This document shows positions 8,388 to 16,148 of a DNA stretch of 64,000 nt, in pieces. This stretch comes from Hyphomonadaceae bacterium. GTDB taxonomy: Bacteria > Pseudomonadota > Alphaproteobacteria > Caulobacterales > Aquidulcibacteraceae. Under the pieces are notes generated by a model. That model saw nothing but the letters and a program-made list of their open reading frames with translations. It was not told the DNA's origin and made no database searches. Position 1 is the first letter of the stretch. Each line of letters opens with the position of its first letter. The position numbers were made by a program, and so were the translations under genes. The stretch spans positions 127,138 through 191,137 of the forward strand of contig JAEUMQ010000001.1 in assembly GCA_016791425.1 (NCBI GenBank), in the 5' to 3' direction.

Positions 8388-9035
8388 TCATCCCGTGTCG
8401 AAGACGCTCTCGACTTTCGTAGCCAGCTTCAGCGCCGCGAGCGGCGCGCGCATGAGCGGGGCGCCGTCGGTCCGGATGGGCGCCAGAACCGCGCGCACCG
8501 CCTTCTCCTGACGCGCCCGCCGCCATGGATTGAACCCGAACCGGCCGCGCCGCAGCCGATGCGCAAGCCGCAGGGCGAAGGGCTTGGGATCGAGCGCGAC
8601 GCGCGCCAGCGCCTCCAGGCGCGCCGCGAGCGGCCGTGGATTGAAGCACGGCAGAGCATAGCCGCGCCCGCCCCCGCCCGGCTTCGTCGTTCCGCGCAGG
8701 ACCGTGAACGCCACGCGCCAATCCGCTTCGTTCGGCTGGGAAACATCCGTAAGCGGAAGGACGCCGCCCGCGCGCCTTTGCCCAGGCAGCGGCGCCAACC
8801 GCTTTTGCAGAGGCGCCAACTGAAGATCGGCCGCTTCGGCGAGCAGCAGGATGCGCGCAAGCCGCTCCAGAGGGCGCAGCCAGAAATTCAAGTCGGCGCG
8901 CACATACGGGCTGAGCAGCTGTCGCCGCGCGAGCGCCGCGGGCGGACCGAAGATCGCGAAGACGAGATCGATGAGGTGCTTCAGGTAGTCCCAGGCGTCA
9001 AACCGCGTCGCGAAGACGAAGGGCGGGTCGGGCAT
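8388..9035 (-). CDS. Conserved-looking hypothetical protein
   Basis: The product of 215 residues (start MPDPPFVFATRFDAWDY at 9035; five extra residues if the upstream ATG at 9050 is used) matches no family I recognise. It is rich in Arg, Ala, Leu and Pro, with no signal peptide and no clear membrane segment. A hydrophobic N-terminal part (YLKHLIDLVFAIFGPPAALARR) is followed by a basic, probably helical C-terminal half. Codon use is like neighbouring real genes. It converges on the TIR gene with a 66-base gap. Coding status rests on length, low stop frequency and a plausible start. Confidence 0.55.
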   Translation of the reverse strand: MPDPPFVFATRFDAWDYLKHLIDLVFAIFGPPAALARRQLLSPYVRADLNFWLRPLERLARILLLAEAADLQLAPLQKRLAPLPGQRRAGGVLPLTDVSQPNEADWRVAFTVLRGTTKPGGGGRGYALPCFNPRPLAARLEALARVALDPKPFALRLAHRLRRGRFGFNPWRRARQEKAVRAVLAPIRTDGAPLMRAPLAALKLATKVESVFDTG

Positions 9036-9085
9036 TGTGCGCAGGAACATGCGCGCAAGTATAAACCCATTTCAGGCGCGGTCGG

Positions 9086-9116
9086 ATCGAGCGGGCGCCA
9101 TCCCCCTATTTTCCCG
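9086..9116. repeat. Short intergenic repeat, copy 1
   Basis: A stretch of about 28 bases (GATCGAGCGG followed by CATCCCCCTATTTTC after a short variable part) recurs at 37832-37863 with few differences. Both copies sit in intergenic DNA. Here the inverted repeat inside the element is weaker than in the second copy. Function unknown. Confidence 0.5.
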
Positions 9117-9240
9117 CCTTGCGGGATGCAGCTGCGAGGCGGCGATTGCTTTGCTGCGCTGAGAAAATGCGACGCTCGAAGGCTCGCGCGACCGCCGCCG
9201 CGCTCGGAAATCCGCGACGCGTTTCGCCGCCGCTATCCCC

Positions 9241-9267
9241 TCAATAGAGCCGGCCGCCGGTGATCGC
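9241..9267. repeat. Direct repeat R2: duplicated 3' end of csaA
   Basis: These 27 bases match the last 27 bases of csaA (9680-9706) with one difference (G/A at the seventh base). On the minus strand the copy still encodes ITGGRLY and a TGA stop. With the csaA copy it brackets the decayed toxin-antitoxin pair, as an attachment-site or target duplication would. Confidence 0.75.
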
Positions 9268-9272
9268 GGACG

Positions 9273-9459
9273 TCAACGCCTCTGGCGAACATGGAAGAAG
9301 CGAAGGATGGTGATCTCGTTGTCCCCGACCTGATAGACCGCGACATAACGCGTGCCGGCGGAGGCGCGCGCGATCGGCGGCGCGAGCGCTTCGCGCCCTG
9401 AGATCAGCGAGCTGTCGGGTGAGCTCCTGCTCGGCGCGGAGGCGCCAAACAACCTTCAT
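9273..9459 (-). pseudogene. Degraded ParE/RelE-family toxin
   Basis: The start (MKVVWRLRAEQELTRQLA) is a ParE/RelE N-terminus. The C-terminal part of the fold is present but one frame away: GTRYVAVYQVGDNEITILRFFHVRQRR, ending at the TGA at 9273-9275. An intact ParE is about 90-100 residues; here the middle helices are missing and the frame is lost, so a deletion plus frameshift is the simplest reading. Read without correction, the first frame runs into a duplicated csaA tail and stops at 9241. The start overlaps the antitoxin end by four bases (ATGA), the normal arrangement for this module. The toxin is almost certainly inactive. Confidence 0.75.
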
Positions 9460-9680
9460 CCTCGCGTGCGAAGGCGCGCAAACACATCCTCGTGAGAAGC
9501 AACGGGCTCGCTGGGATCGGCGAGCGCTTCCTCGACCTCAGCCCATTGTTCGTCTGTCAGCAGGCTGCCGCCTGCCCCTTCGTCTTCAAGCAGCACATCG
9601 ATTTCGCCGGCCAGCGCGTCCTGCCGATCCGGCGGCAAACGACGGAGCCGCTCAACGACGTCATCGAGCTTCGTGGTCAT
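9456..9680 (-). CDS. ParD-like antitoxin (orphaned)
   Basis: 74 residues from the ATG at 9680: MTTKLDDVVERLRRLPPDRQDALAGEIDVLLEDE..., then LTDEQWAEVEEALADPSEPVASHEDVFARLR. The helical, acidic layout and the tail with VASHEDVFARLR are typical of antitoxins paired with ParE/RelE toxins. The start codon shares one base with the csaA stop (TGATG), so translation is coupled to csaA. The stop overlaps the start of the broken toxin. An orphan antitoxin may persist harmlessly or neutralise related toxins elsewhere; that is inference. Confidence 0.75.
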   Translation of the reverse strand: MTTKLDDVVERLRRLPPDRQDALAGEIDVLLEDEGAGGSLLTDEQWAEVEEALADPSEPVASHEDVFARLRTRG

Positions 9681-9711
9681 CAATAAAGCCGGCCGCCGGT
9701 GATCGCCGGCT
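9680..9711. repeat. Direct repeat R1 with inner inverted repeat (csaA 3' end)
   Basis: The csaA end (9680-9706) is the partner of the copy at 9241-9267. It overlaps a perfect 8-base inverted repeat, AAGCCGGC and GCCGGCTT, separated by 11 bases at about 9685-9711. An inverted repeat beside a direct repeat at a gene 3' end resembles an integration site; this is inference. Confidence 0.55.
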
Positions 9712-10048
9712 TATCGACGGTGAGGAGCACGACTTCGCCGTTGCGGTCGGGAAAGCCGAGGCAGAGCACTTCGCTCATGAACTTGCCGATCTGCTTCGGC
9801 TCGAAGTTCACCACCGCGGCGACACGGCGGCCGATTAGCTCGCCGAGATCGTAATTCTTCACCACCTGCGCGCTCGATTTCTTGATGCCGAGCGGCTCGC
9901 CGAAATCGATCCAGAGCTGATAGGCGGCCTTCTTGGCGTCTTCGAAGGTCTGCGCCTTGACGATGGTGCCGAGGCGGATATCGACCTTGAGGAACTCGTC
10001 GAACGAGATCTTCGGCAGCGACTGCAGCGGCGGGCGTTCGATGCTCAT
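9680..10048 (-). CDS. csaA: CsaA-like tRNA-binding/chaperone protein
   Basis: This 122-residue protein is a single OB-fold tRNA-binding domain: FDEFLKVDIRLGTIVKAQ, then KKAAYQLWIDFGEPLGIKKSSAQV, IGRRVAAVVNFEPKQIGKFMSEVLCLG and a C-terminal strand pair. The spacing matches CsaA, an export-related chaperone homologue of about 110 residues that binds tRNA-like ligands. The first four bases overlap the end of xseB. Its last 27 bases are duplicated at 9241-9267, and an AAGCCGGC / GCCGGCTT inverted repeat lies inside that segment. The antitoxin gene follows directly. Confidence 0.88.
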   Translation of the reverse strand: MSIERPPLQSLPKISFDEFLKVDIRLGTIVKAQTFEDAKKAAYQLWIDFGEPLGIKKSSAQVVKNYDLGELIGRRVAAVVNFEPKQIGKFMSEVLCLGFPDRNGEVVLLTVDKPAITGGRLY

Positions 10049-10287
10049 CGTTCAAGCCTCGCAGGCTCGACCTTCGGCCCGTCGGCGGCGAGCACGACCT
10101 GCTCGACCTGCAATTGGGCGTCCTTGAGCTTGGCTTCGCACTGCGCCTTCAGCGCCGCGCCGCGCTTGTACATGTCGATCGACGCCTCGAGCGGCACATC
10201 GCCCTTTTCCAGGTGCTGCACGATGCGCTCGAGCTCGCCTGCGGCCTGCTCGAACGAGAGACTTGCCGGATCGGCGGTGTTGGTCAT
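10045..10287 (-). CDS. xseB: Exodeoxyribonuclease VII small subunit
   Basis: XseB is the helical small subunit of exonuclease VII, a single-strand nuclease complex with XseA. The 80-residue product has the expected SFEQAAGELERIVQHLEKGDVPLEASIDMYKRGAALKAQCEAKL pattern: LExIVxxLExGDxxLExS, then the second helix. It overlaps csaA by four bases. In related genomes xseB sits between a histone-deacetylase-like gene and ispA-dxs; here the order is interrupted on both sides. Confidence 0.92.
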   Translation of the reverse strand: MTNTADPASLSFEQAAGELERIVQHLEKGDVPLEASIDMYKRGAALKAQCEAKLKDAQLQVEQVVLAADGPKVEPARLER

Positions 10288-10415
10288 GGGACTGCGCTCC
10301 CTGGCCCCTTGTCCCTTCGGGATCGGAACCCAATTCTTGAATCAGCCGCATGCTAGCTGGGGGCGGCCCCCGGAACAACAAACCAGGCGAACACAAAACG
10401 CGGCGCAGGCGCCTC

Positions 10416-11030
10416 TTAGCCGCGCTTCCGGTAGAGCCGGTAGGTCCAATAGGAATCGCCGTGATCTTCCGCGCAGCGCCAGCCCTGCCGGGTGAGGACG
10501 GGCCGCATCATGCGGTTGAACCAGCCGTGCGCGCACACCAGCACGTTCTCGCCGCGGAGCGCGCGGGCGGTCACCGTCGCGACCGCGGCCTCCGCGCGGA
10601 GCTCGGCCTCGGTCCGGGATTCCTCATCCCTCGCGCCGCCCATCCACCAGGAAATGCGCGCCAGCACGCCCCAATGGCCGGGCCGCCGGCGCCCGAACAT
10701 GCGCGGCGGCGGCAGCGGCGCCTCCACGAAGATCGGGTCCTCGATGATGGCCCTGCCGGCCGCGACCGCCGCGGCGGTCTCCTTGGCGCGCATGAGCGTT
10801 GAGGCAAAGAGCGTGTGGGCGTCGTCGGCGAGCCGCAGGAGGCGCTCAGGGGGCGCCTGATCCTCCATGAGGCCAGCCTCTTGGTAGGCCGCCCACCATT
10901 GCTCGTACCCGCGCCAGTCGATCCTGACCGAGCGGTCGGCCTTGGGACGGCCGTGACGGACGATCGCGATCCAGCCGGGGGCGACGGCGGCGCGTTGATC
11001 GCTGATGGTCGCCCGCGCCGTATCGTGCAT
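10416..11030 (-). CDS. Histidine phosphatase family protein
   Basis: This 204-residue protein belongs to the phosphoglycerate mutase-like (histidine phosphatase) superfamily. The catalytic IVRHGRPKAD motif places the nucleophile His at residue 26. The second His lies in ENVLVCAHGWFNRMM, and LFASTLMRAKETA supplies the conserved Arg and Glu. The substrate cannot be told from sequence. It lies on the same strand as the deacetylase-like gene upstream and xseB downstream. Confidence 0.85.
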   Translation of the reverse strand: MHDTARATISDQRAAVAPGWIAIVRHGRPKADRSVRIDWRGYEQWWAAYQEAGLMEDQAPPERLLRLADDAHTLFASTLMRAKETAAAVAAGRAIIEDPIFVEAPLPPPRMFGRRRPGHWGVLARISWWMGGARDEESRTEAELRAEAAVATVTARALRGENVLVCAHGWFNRMMRPVLTRQGWRCAEDHGDSYWTYRLYRKRG

Positions 11031-11087
11031 CGGCGTCCTTGTTGAGCCCCCGCCCCTCCCCGAGCGGGGCGCGCGCCTGGTCCGCCC

Positions 11088-12008
11088 TCAGGCGCGAAGG
11101 AGAGCGCCCACATAAGCGGAAGTCGCCCGGGCGAGCGCCCCCAAGTCGTACCCGCCCTCCAGAGTCGAGACAACCTTTCCATTGCAGGTTTGTAAGGCGA
11201 CGGCGCGGAGGGCCTGCCCGGCCCAGGCGAAGTCGGCATCGTCGAGGGCCATCTGGGCGAGCGGATCGGCCCGGTGGGCGTCGAACCCGGCCGAGACGAG
11301 GATGAGCTCAGGCGCGAAGGCCCCGAGCGCGGGCAGCACCTCGCGCTCCATGGCCTTGCGCCAGGCCGCGCCGTCGGCCCCTGGCGGCAGCGGCGCGTTG
11401 ACGATGTTGTTGTTCGGCCCGTGCTCGCGCGCGTCGCCGGTGCCGGGATAGAGCGGCGATTGGTGCGTGGAGGCGAAGAAGAGCCGGGGCTCGCGCAGCG
11501 CGACCGCTTCGGTGCCGTTGCCGTGGTGCACGTCGAAATCGACGACAGCGACCTTCGAGAGGCCATGCGCCTGGAGCGCATGCAGCGCGCCGATCGCGAC
11601 ATTGTTGAAGAGGCAAAAGCCCATCGCGCGCGCCGGCTCGGCGTGGTGGCCGGGCGGACGCACCGCGCAGAACGCCATGGAATCCTCGCCGCCCATCACC
11701 GCATCGACCGCCGCGGTCACCGCGCCGGCCGCGCGCCAGGCCGCTTCGCGCGAGCCGTCGGAGAGGAAGGTGTCGCCGTCGATCGCCGCGAGCCCTTCGC
11801 CGGCTTCGGGAAACGCCTCTTCGAGCGCATCGACGAAGCCGCCTGGATGCACGCGCTCGATCTGCGCGCGCTCGGCGAACGGCGCCTCGCGTCTTTCCAG
11901 GTCGAGCGCGGCGAGGCCTTTCAGCACCGCTTCGAGCCGCGCCGGGCGCTCCGGATGCCCCGGCGGCGGCTTGTGATCGAGCATGGCGGGATGCGTGTAG
12001 AGCAGCAT
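11088..12008 (-). CDS. Histone deacetylase family protein (acetylpolyamine amidohydrolase-like)
   Basis: 306 residues, the usual size of bacterial class II HDAC-like amidohydrolases. Conserved blocks are GHPERPARL (about 17-25), RPPGHHAEPARAMGFCLFNNVAIGA with the paired catalytic His residues, VDFDVHHGNGTEAV with the zinc-binding Asp and His, and LVSAGFDAHRADPL with the second metal Asp. These proteins remove acetyl groups from polyamines, small amides or proteins. The gene is ten bases from the end of the tsaC gene on the same strand and probably co-transcribed. Confidence 0.9.
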   Translation of the reverse strand: MLLYTHPAMLDHKPPPGHPERPARLEAVLKGLAALDLERREAPFAERAQIERVHPGGFVDALEEAFPEAGEGLAAIDGDTFLSDGSREAAWRAAGAVTAAVDAVMGGEDSMAFCAVRPPGHHAEPARAMGFCLFNNVAIGALHALQAHGLSKVAVVDFDVHHGNGTEAVALREPRLFFASTHQSPLYPGTGDAREHGPNNNIVNAPLPPGADGAAWRKAMEREVLPALGAFAPELILVSAGFDAHRADPLAQMALDDADFAWAGQALRAVALQTCNGKVVSTLEGGYDLGALARATSAYVGALLRA

Positions 12009-12017
12009 GGGCGACTC

Positions 12018-12947
12018 TTACTCCCGCGCGGCGGCGCGCGCGAGGCGGTCGCCGATGGCTTCGCCGAGGCCTTCGCGCGGAATGGGCGCCACCGCGATGC
12101 AACCGGCGCCGCGCGCATCGAGCGCGCGCAGATGCGCATAGAGATTGGCGGCCGCTTCGCGCAGATCGCTCGCGGCCGAAAGGTTGAGATCGCCCCCGCG
12201 CGCGCCGAAGCCGAGATAGAGCTCGTTCGGTCGTTTCTCTTCGGCATCAAGGCGCAGCCGCGCGCGCGGCGCATAATGCTTGGCGAGCATGCCCGGCGCC
12301 GCGACGCTTTCGCCTGGCGCGCCGAGCGCCCCCACGATCGCCTCGATCTCCTCCCGCGCGATCGCGCCGGGACGCAGCAGGCGCGCGCTTCCATCGCCCG
12401 CGAAGCCGACGATGGTGGATTCGATCCCAAGCGGCGCGGCCTCCGCATCCAGGATGAGATCGACGTCCGCGCCAAGGTCCTCCGCGACATGCGTCGCGCG
12501 CGTGGCGCTCACATGTCCCGAGCGATTGGCCGACGGGGCCGCGATCGGCCTGTCGAACGCGCCGAGCAAGGCCTGCGCGACCGGATGCGACGGAACCCGA
12601 AGCGCGATCGTGTCGAGCCCCGCGCAGGCGAGATCGCACACCGCACTCTGCGCCTTGCGCGGCGCAACGAGCGTGAGCGGGCCGGGCCAGAAACGCTCCG
12701 CGAGCTTCAGCGCCGCCGGCGAGAGCGCCGCGTGATCGCGCGCCTGGTCGAGCGATCGCACATGCGCGATGAGCGGATTGAAGCGCGGCCGTCCCTTCGC
12801 GGCGAAGACGCGCGCGACCGCGGACGCGTTCGTGGCGTCAGCGCCGAGGCCGTAGACGGTCTCGGTCGCGAACGCGACGAGCCCGCCTGCACGCAACACG
12901 CGCGCGGCTTCCGCAATTGCGGCGTCGTTCGCCTTCAGGATGCGCAT
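12018..12947 (-). CDS. L-threonylcarbamoyladenylate synthase (Sua5/YwlC/TsaC)
   Basis: This enzyme makes threonylcarbamoyl-AMP from threonine, bicarbonate and ATP for t6A37 modification of tRNAs that read ANN codons. The N-terminal YrdC domain shows GLVAFATETVYGLGADA, KGRPRFNPLIAHV, the Pro/Leu-rich FWPGPLTLV and the APSANRSGHVSAT block. At 309 residues it also has the C-terminal Sua5 domain (from about residue 210), so it is the long Sua5 type rather than the short TsaC. It leads a minus-strand group that continues with the deacetylase-like gene. Confidence 0.93.
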   Translation of the reverse strand: MRILKANDAAIAEAARVLRAGGLVAFATETVYGLGADATNASAVARVFAAKGRPRFNPLIAHVRSLDQARDHAALSPAALKLAERFWPGPLTLVAPRKAQSAVCDLACAGLDTIALRVPSHPVAQALLGAFDRPIAAPSANRSGHVSATRATHVAEDLGADVDLILDAEAAPLGIESTIVGFAGDGSARLLRPGAIAREEIEAIVGALGAPGESVAAPGMLAKHYAPRARLRLDAEEKRPNELYLGFGARGGDLNLSAASDLREAAANLYAHLRALDARGAGCIAVAPIPREGLGEAIGDRLARAAARE

Positions 12948-12975
12948 GGGACCAGCCGAAGCGGCGCAAGCATGA

Positions 12976-13122
12976 ACGCGCCCCTCCCCTTCGAGGGGAG
13001 GGGATGAAGGGGTGGGGTGTTCCTCGACGCCAGGAAGAGTTGAGCGGCGGCGTGTTCTGGAGAAGCTCGCAGGGCGAGGCTCACCCCACCCCCTGCCCCC
13101 TCCCTTCGAAGGGGAGGGGGGC
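12976..13122. repeat. Paired-hairpin intergenic element, copy 1
   Basis: A GC-rich hairpin (CCCCTCCCCTTCGAGGGGAG and its flank) followed by GGGGTGGGGT is mirrored about 100 bases later by CACCCCACCCC and a second hairpin (CCCTCCCTTCGAAGGGGAGG). The two ends are inverted copies around a core of about 60 bases. The same layout occurs at 51960 and 58227. No ORF is inside; it looks like a non-autonomous repeat. Confidence 0.75.
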
Positions 13123-13215
13123 GCTCAACTCCGCACACGGAGCGATCAGACGCGCCGATCTTCCCAATGTCGCAGACTCCCTCCCCCGAAAAAGAGGGAA
13201 TGGCGTCGCGCGTTG

Positions 13216-14580
13216 TCACGGCGCGCGCGTGGCGACGACGCGAACTTCGACGCCGATCGCCTGCGAGACATATTCCGCGTCCGGATCGCTCGCCATGCCG
13301 AGGTCGGCGGCGGCGCGGTCGATGCTGGCCCGACCGCTCATCGTGGCGGTGTTCCCCGCGATCGTGAGGGTGAAGGGCAGCGTGATCGGGATGTCCTTGC
13401 CCTTGAGCGTGAGCGTTCCGGTCGCGGTGTAGGCGCCCCCCGCCCCGCGGCGGAAGCGCGTGGCGCGGAAGGTCGCGGTCGGATGGTTGGCGACATCGAA
13501 CCATTCGCGGGTCGGCATGCTCTGGTCGTGCAGCGGCACGCCGTCGGCGGCCGAGCCCGTCTCCACCGTGACCGCTGCGCTCGATTGCGCGAGATTGTCC
13601 GGATCGAAGCGGATGTCGGCGCGCCAGCGCGCGAAGCGGCCGCGGAAATTGACGCCCGCATGCACGCCGGTGAACGCGATCTCGCTTTGCGCGGAATTGA
13701 CCGCCCAGGCCGCCGGCGGGCCGGCTTGCGCGGGCACGCTCGGCGCCGGCGCGGCGGCCGCCGCCTCCGCTTCGACGGGCGCGGCAACCTTCTCCTCCAC
13801 GGCGCCCTGCGCCGCGGCGGGCGGTTCCGGCGCTTGCGCGACAGCCGGAGCGCTCGCCGGCGTCGAAACGAGCGCCGCCACGATGGCGATCGCCGCGACG
13901 ACAACCGCGCCGAGCCCCACGCCGATCGCGAGCGCACGCTTCGGATCGCGCGGCCCCGCTTCGCCGCTCGCCGCTTTGAGCCCGGGGATCATACGCGTGA
14001 GCACGTCGTCGCGATCCTTGAAATGGTGCTTGAGCGCGCCCAGCACATGCAGCGGCAAAAGCACGTAGATCACGGCGCGCGCGAAATTCTCGTGCGTGAG
14101 CAGCGCCGCGTGCGAGACGGCGCGGCGCGTCGCTTCGGCCGCATGCTCCAGGCCGAAAAGATGCGGGACCTGGAAGAGCCCGAAATACAAGGTGGGCACT
14201 TCCAGCGGACGATCGGTCGGCGCCGACCATCCGGTCGAGACATAAAGCCAACCGCTGAGCGGCAGGCCGATCATGAGTCCATAGAAGATCCAATGCACGC
14301 CGCTCGCGGCGATGCGTTCCCACGCCGGCATGTGCGCCGGCAGCGGCGGAACCGGATGGCCGAGGCGCCAGCCGAGCCGCACGAGCGAGAGCAGCAGCAC
14401 ACTCAAGCCGATCGACTTGTGCAATTGGAAAGCCGCGATGGCCTGGGCTTGCGACGCGGGCTCCTTGAGCGCATCGCCCATCCACCAGCCGATGAGGATG
14501 TTGCCGATGATGGCGGTCGCGATCGCCCAATGCAGGACGATGGCGACGGCGCTGTAGCGCGATGCGGATGTCTCGCTCAT
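13216..14580 (-). CDS. Cytochrome b561 fused to a YceI domain
   Basis: 454 residues. The first 215 are a cytochrome b561-type membrane domain: YSAVAIVLHWAIATAIIGNILIG opens it, FQLHKSIGLSVLLLSLVRLGWR and HENFARAVIYVLLPLHVLGALKHH supply haem-ligand His residues. A further hydrophobic helix (about 225-248) and an Ala/Pro/Glu linker follow. From about residue 280 there is a YceI lipocalin-like domain (AWAVNSAQSEIAFTGVHAGVNFRGRFARWRADIRFDP...). YceI proteins bind isoprenoid-like lipids in the periplasm, so the fusion could join quinone-linked electron transfer to such a ligand; that is inferred. It overlaps the YceI lipoprotein gene by four bases and ends a three-gene operon. Confidence 0.9.
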   Translation of the reverse strand: MSETSASRYSAVAIVLHWAIATAIIGNILIGWWMGDALKEPASQAQAIAAFQLHKSIGLSVLLLSLVRLGWRLGHPVPPLPAHMPAWERIAASGVHWIFYGLMIGLPLSGWLYVSTGWSAPTDRPLEVPTLYFGLFQVPHLFGLEHAAEATRRAVSHAALLTHENFARAVIYVLLPLHVLGALKHHFKDRDDVLTRMIPGLKAASGEAGPRDPKRALAIGVGLGAVVVAAIAIVAALVSTPASAPAVAQAPEPPAAAQGAVEEKVAAPVEAEAAAAAPAPSVPAQAGPPAAWAVNSAQSEIAFTGVHAGVNFRGRFARWRADIRFDPDNLAQSSAAVTVETGSAADGVPLHDQSMPTREWFDVANHPTATFRATRFRRGAGGAYTATGTLTLKGKDIPITLPFTLTIAGNTATMSGRASIDRAAADLGMASDPDAEYVSQAIGVEVRVVATRAP

Positions 14581-15287
14581 GGCGTCGCCGTCGCGGGCGC
14601 GACGACCTGCTTGAACTCGCCGTTGAACTCGACGCTCACTCCCCCGCCGTTCTGCGCCATGTAGTCGAGCCCGAAGAGCGTGCGATCGAACACGGCCTTC
14701 GCCTCCACGCCGAACGCGCCCCCGCCATAGGCCGGATGGTTCGCCATCGAGCCGACGAGCCTGGTCTCCAATGTCACCGGATGCGTTTGCCCCAGGAGCG
14801 TGAGATCGCCGGTGATGCGCGCCGTGTTGGGGCCCGTCCGCTCAATGCCGGTGGAGCGGAAGGTGATCGACGGATGCTCGCCGGCATTGAGGAACCGGCC
14901 GCTCATCGCGAGGTCCTCGTCCCAGCTGCGATAGGGCCCTCTAGGATGCGCGCCGCGATAATCGCCCGGATAATCCGAGCGGATCGATTTGGGATCGACC
15001 GTCGCCACGAGCGTCGATGCCGTGATGTTGGCCGGATCGAACGTCACGTCCGCGTCGAGCTTGGCGAAGCGCAGCGTGTAGTTCGAGAGCCCCATGTGCG
15101 GCACGCGGAAGACCAGGCTCGCATGGTTGGGATCGAGCTTGTAGTCGCCGGCCGGCGCCGCGATCGGCGCCGGCGCCTCCGCCGCAGCAGGCGCTTCAGC
15201 CCGAGGCGGCGCGGCCGGCGGCGAACACGCCGCCATGCCGAACACTGCAAGACCCAACAGTCCGAACGCGATCTTCCGCATGAGCAT
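14577..15287 (-). CDS. YceI family lipoprotein
   Basis: 236 residues (234 if the second in-frame ATG at 15281 is used). The signal peptide ends in a lipobox (LAVFGMAACSPP), followed by an Ala/Pro linker and a YceI beta-barrel from about residue 48: YKLDPNHASLVFRVPHMGLSNYTLRF, a THPVTLETRL strand pair near the end, and FGLDYMAQNGGGVSVEFNGEF. It should sit in a membrane with its barrel in the periplasm, binding a hydrophobic ligand. It is the middle gene of the YceI operon and is coupled to the b561-YceI gene by ATGA. Confidence 0.9.
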   Translation of the reverse strand: MLMRKIAFGLLGLAVFGMAACSPPAAPPRAEAPAAAEAPAPIAAPAGDYKLDPNHASLVFRVPHMGLSNYTLRFAKLDADVTFDPANITASTLVATVDPKSIRSDYPGDYRGAHPRGPYRSWDEDLAMSGRFLNAGEHPSITFRSTGIERTGPNTARITGDLTLLGQTHPVTLETRLVGSMANHPAYGGGAFGVEAKAVFDRTLFGLDYMAQNGGGVSVEFNGEFKQVVAPATATP

Positions 15288-15308
15288 TCCTCTTGTGCAG
15301 GGTCGTTT

Positions 15309-15998
15309 CTAGGCTTGGATGAACTCAGCCTCGATGCGGATCTCGACCGCCTGGCTCGGCGAAGCGTCGAGCGCGGGGTTCTCGAACACCGCGCCCCATT
15401 GCGAGCGCTGGATGAGCGTGTGCGCGGTGAAGCCGATCTTGTGCTTGCCCACGTATTCGATGAAGCGGCCGGCCTCGAACGTCGCGTCGAGAGTCACCGA
15501 ATGGGTCTGCCCCTTCATGGTGAGGTCGCCGGTGATGCGCCCGGTCGTCGGCCCGGTGACTTCGATCGAGCGCGAGACGAACGTTATGTTGGGATTGGCC
15601 GCCGCGCCGAGCACGTTGTTGGCGATCTCGCGGTCGAAATAGCCCGCGCCCTGGCGCCCGACGACGCCGGTGGAGACCGAAGCGACCGGGATGGTGACGT
15701 TGACGGATGAATTCGCCGGGTTCTGCGGATCGAAATTGAGCGTTCCGGTGACGGTGTCGAAACGGGCCGTGAAGAGGCCGAGGCCGGCATGTCGCACGGT
15801 CCAGAAGACGCGGGTATGGCCGGTATCGACGTTGTAGGCCCCGGCCGGCGCCGCCGCCGGATCGCGCGAGGCGCCGTCCGGGAACGGAATGCTTGGCGCC
15901 GCTGCCGCGACCGGCGCCGGCGCGGCCTCTTGGACAGGCGCGGCCGGCGTCGCGCAGGCGGCCGCGAGGAGCGCGGCGATGATGATTGTGTGACGCAT
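15309..15998 (-). CDS. YceI family lipoprotein
   Basis: From the ATG at 15998 the product is 229 residues: MRHTIIIAALLAAACATPA is a lipoprotein signal, then an Ala/Pro linker, then a YceI barrel (YNVDTGHTRVFWTVRHAGLGLFTARFDTVTGTLNFDP). The upstream ATG at 16016 would add six residues that weaken the signal peptide. It is the first of three consecutive YceI-domain genes read on the minus strand and is divergent from the acyl-CoA dehydrogenase gene. The three barrels are clearly different in sequence, so the duplication is old. Confidence 0.9.
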   Translation of the reverse strand: MRHTIIIAALLAAACATPAAPVQEAAPAPVAAAAPSIPFPDGASRDPAAAPAGAYNVDTGHTRVFWTVRHAGLGLFTARFDTVTGTLNFDPQNPANSSVNVTIPVASVSTGVVGRQGAGYFDREIANNVLGAAANPNITFVSRSIEVTGPTTGRITGDLTMKGQTHSVTLDATFEAGRFIEYVGKHKIGFTAHTLIQRSQWGAVFENPALDASPSQAVEIRIEAEFIQA

Positions 15999-16148
15999 GT
16001 AGTGTCCCCCTTGCATACCGATGGAAGGCCATACGGACGGCTGGCCGTCCCACTAGCACAACAGCCTTCCCCGACGGCGCCACAAAACAGCGTCTCGCGG
16101 AATCGTGCGCAGTCCCTTTATGCTCGCCCCACCCCTCCGGAGGCAGAT

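Noticed and set aside
9241-9459. A normal 72-residue protein ending ITGGRLY
   Set aside because: Its C-terminal part is the wrong frame of a ParE-like toxin plus a duplicated csaA tail.
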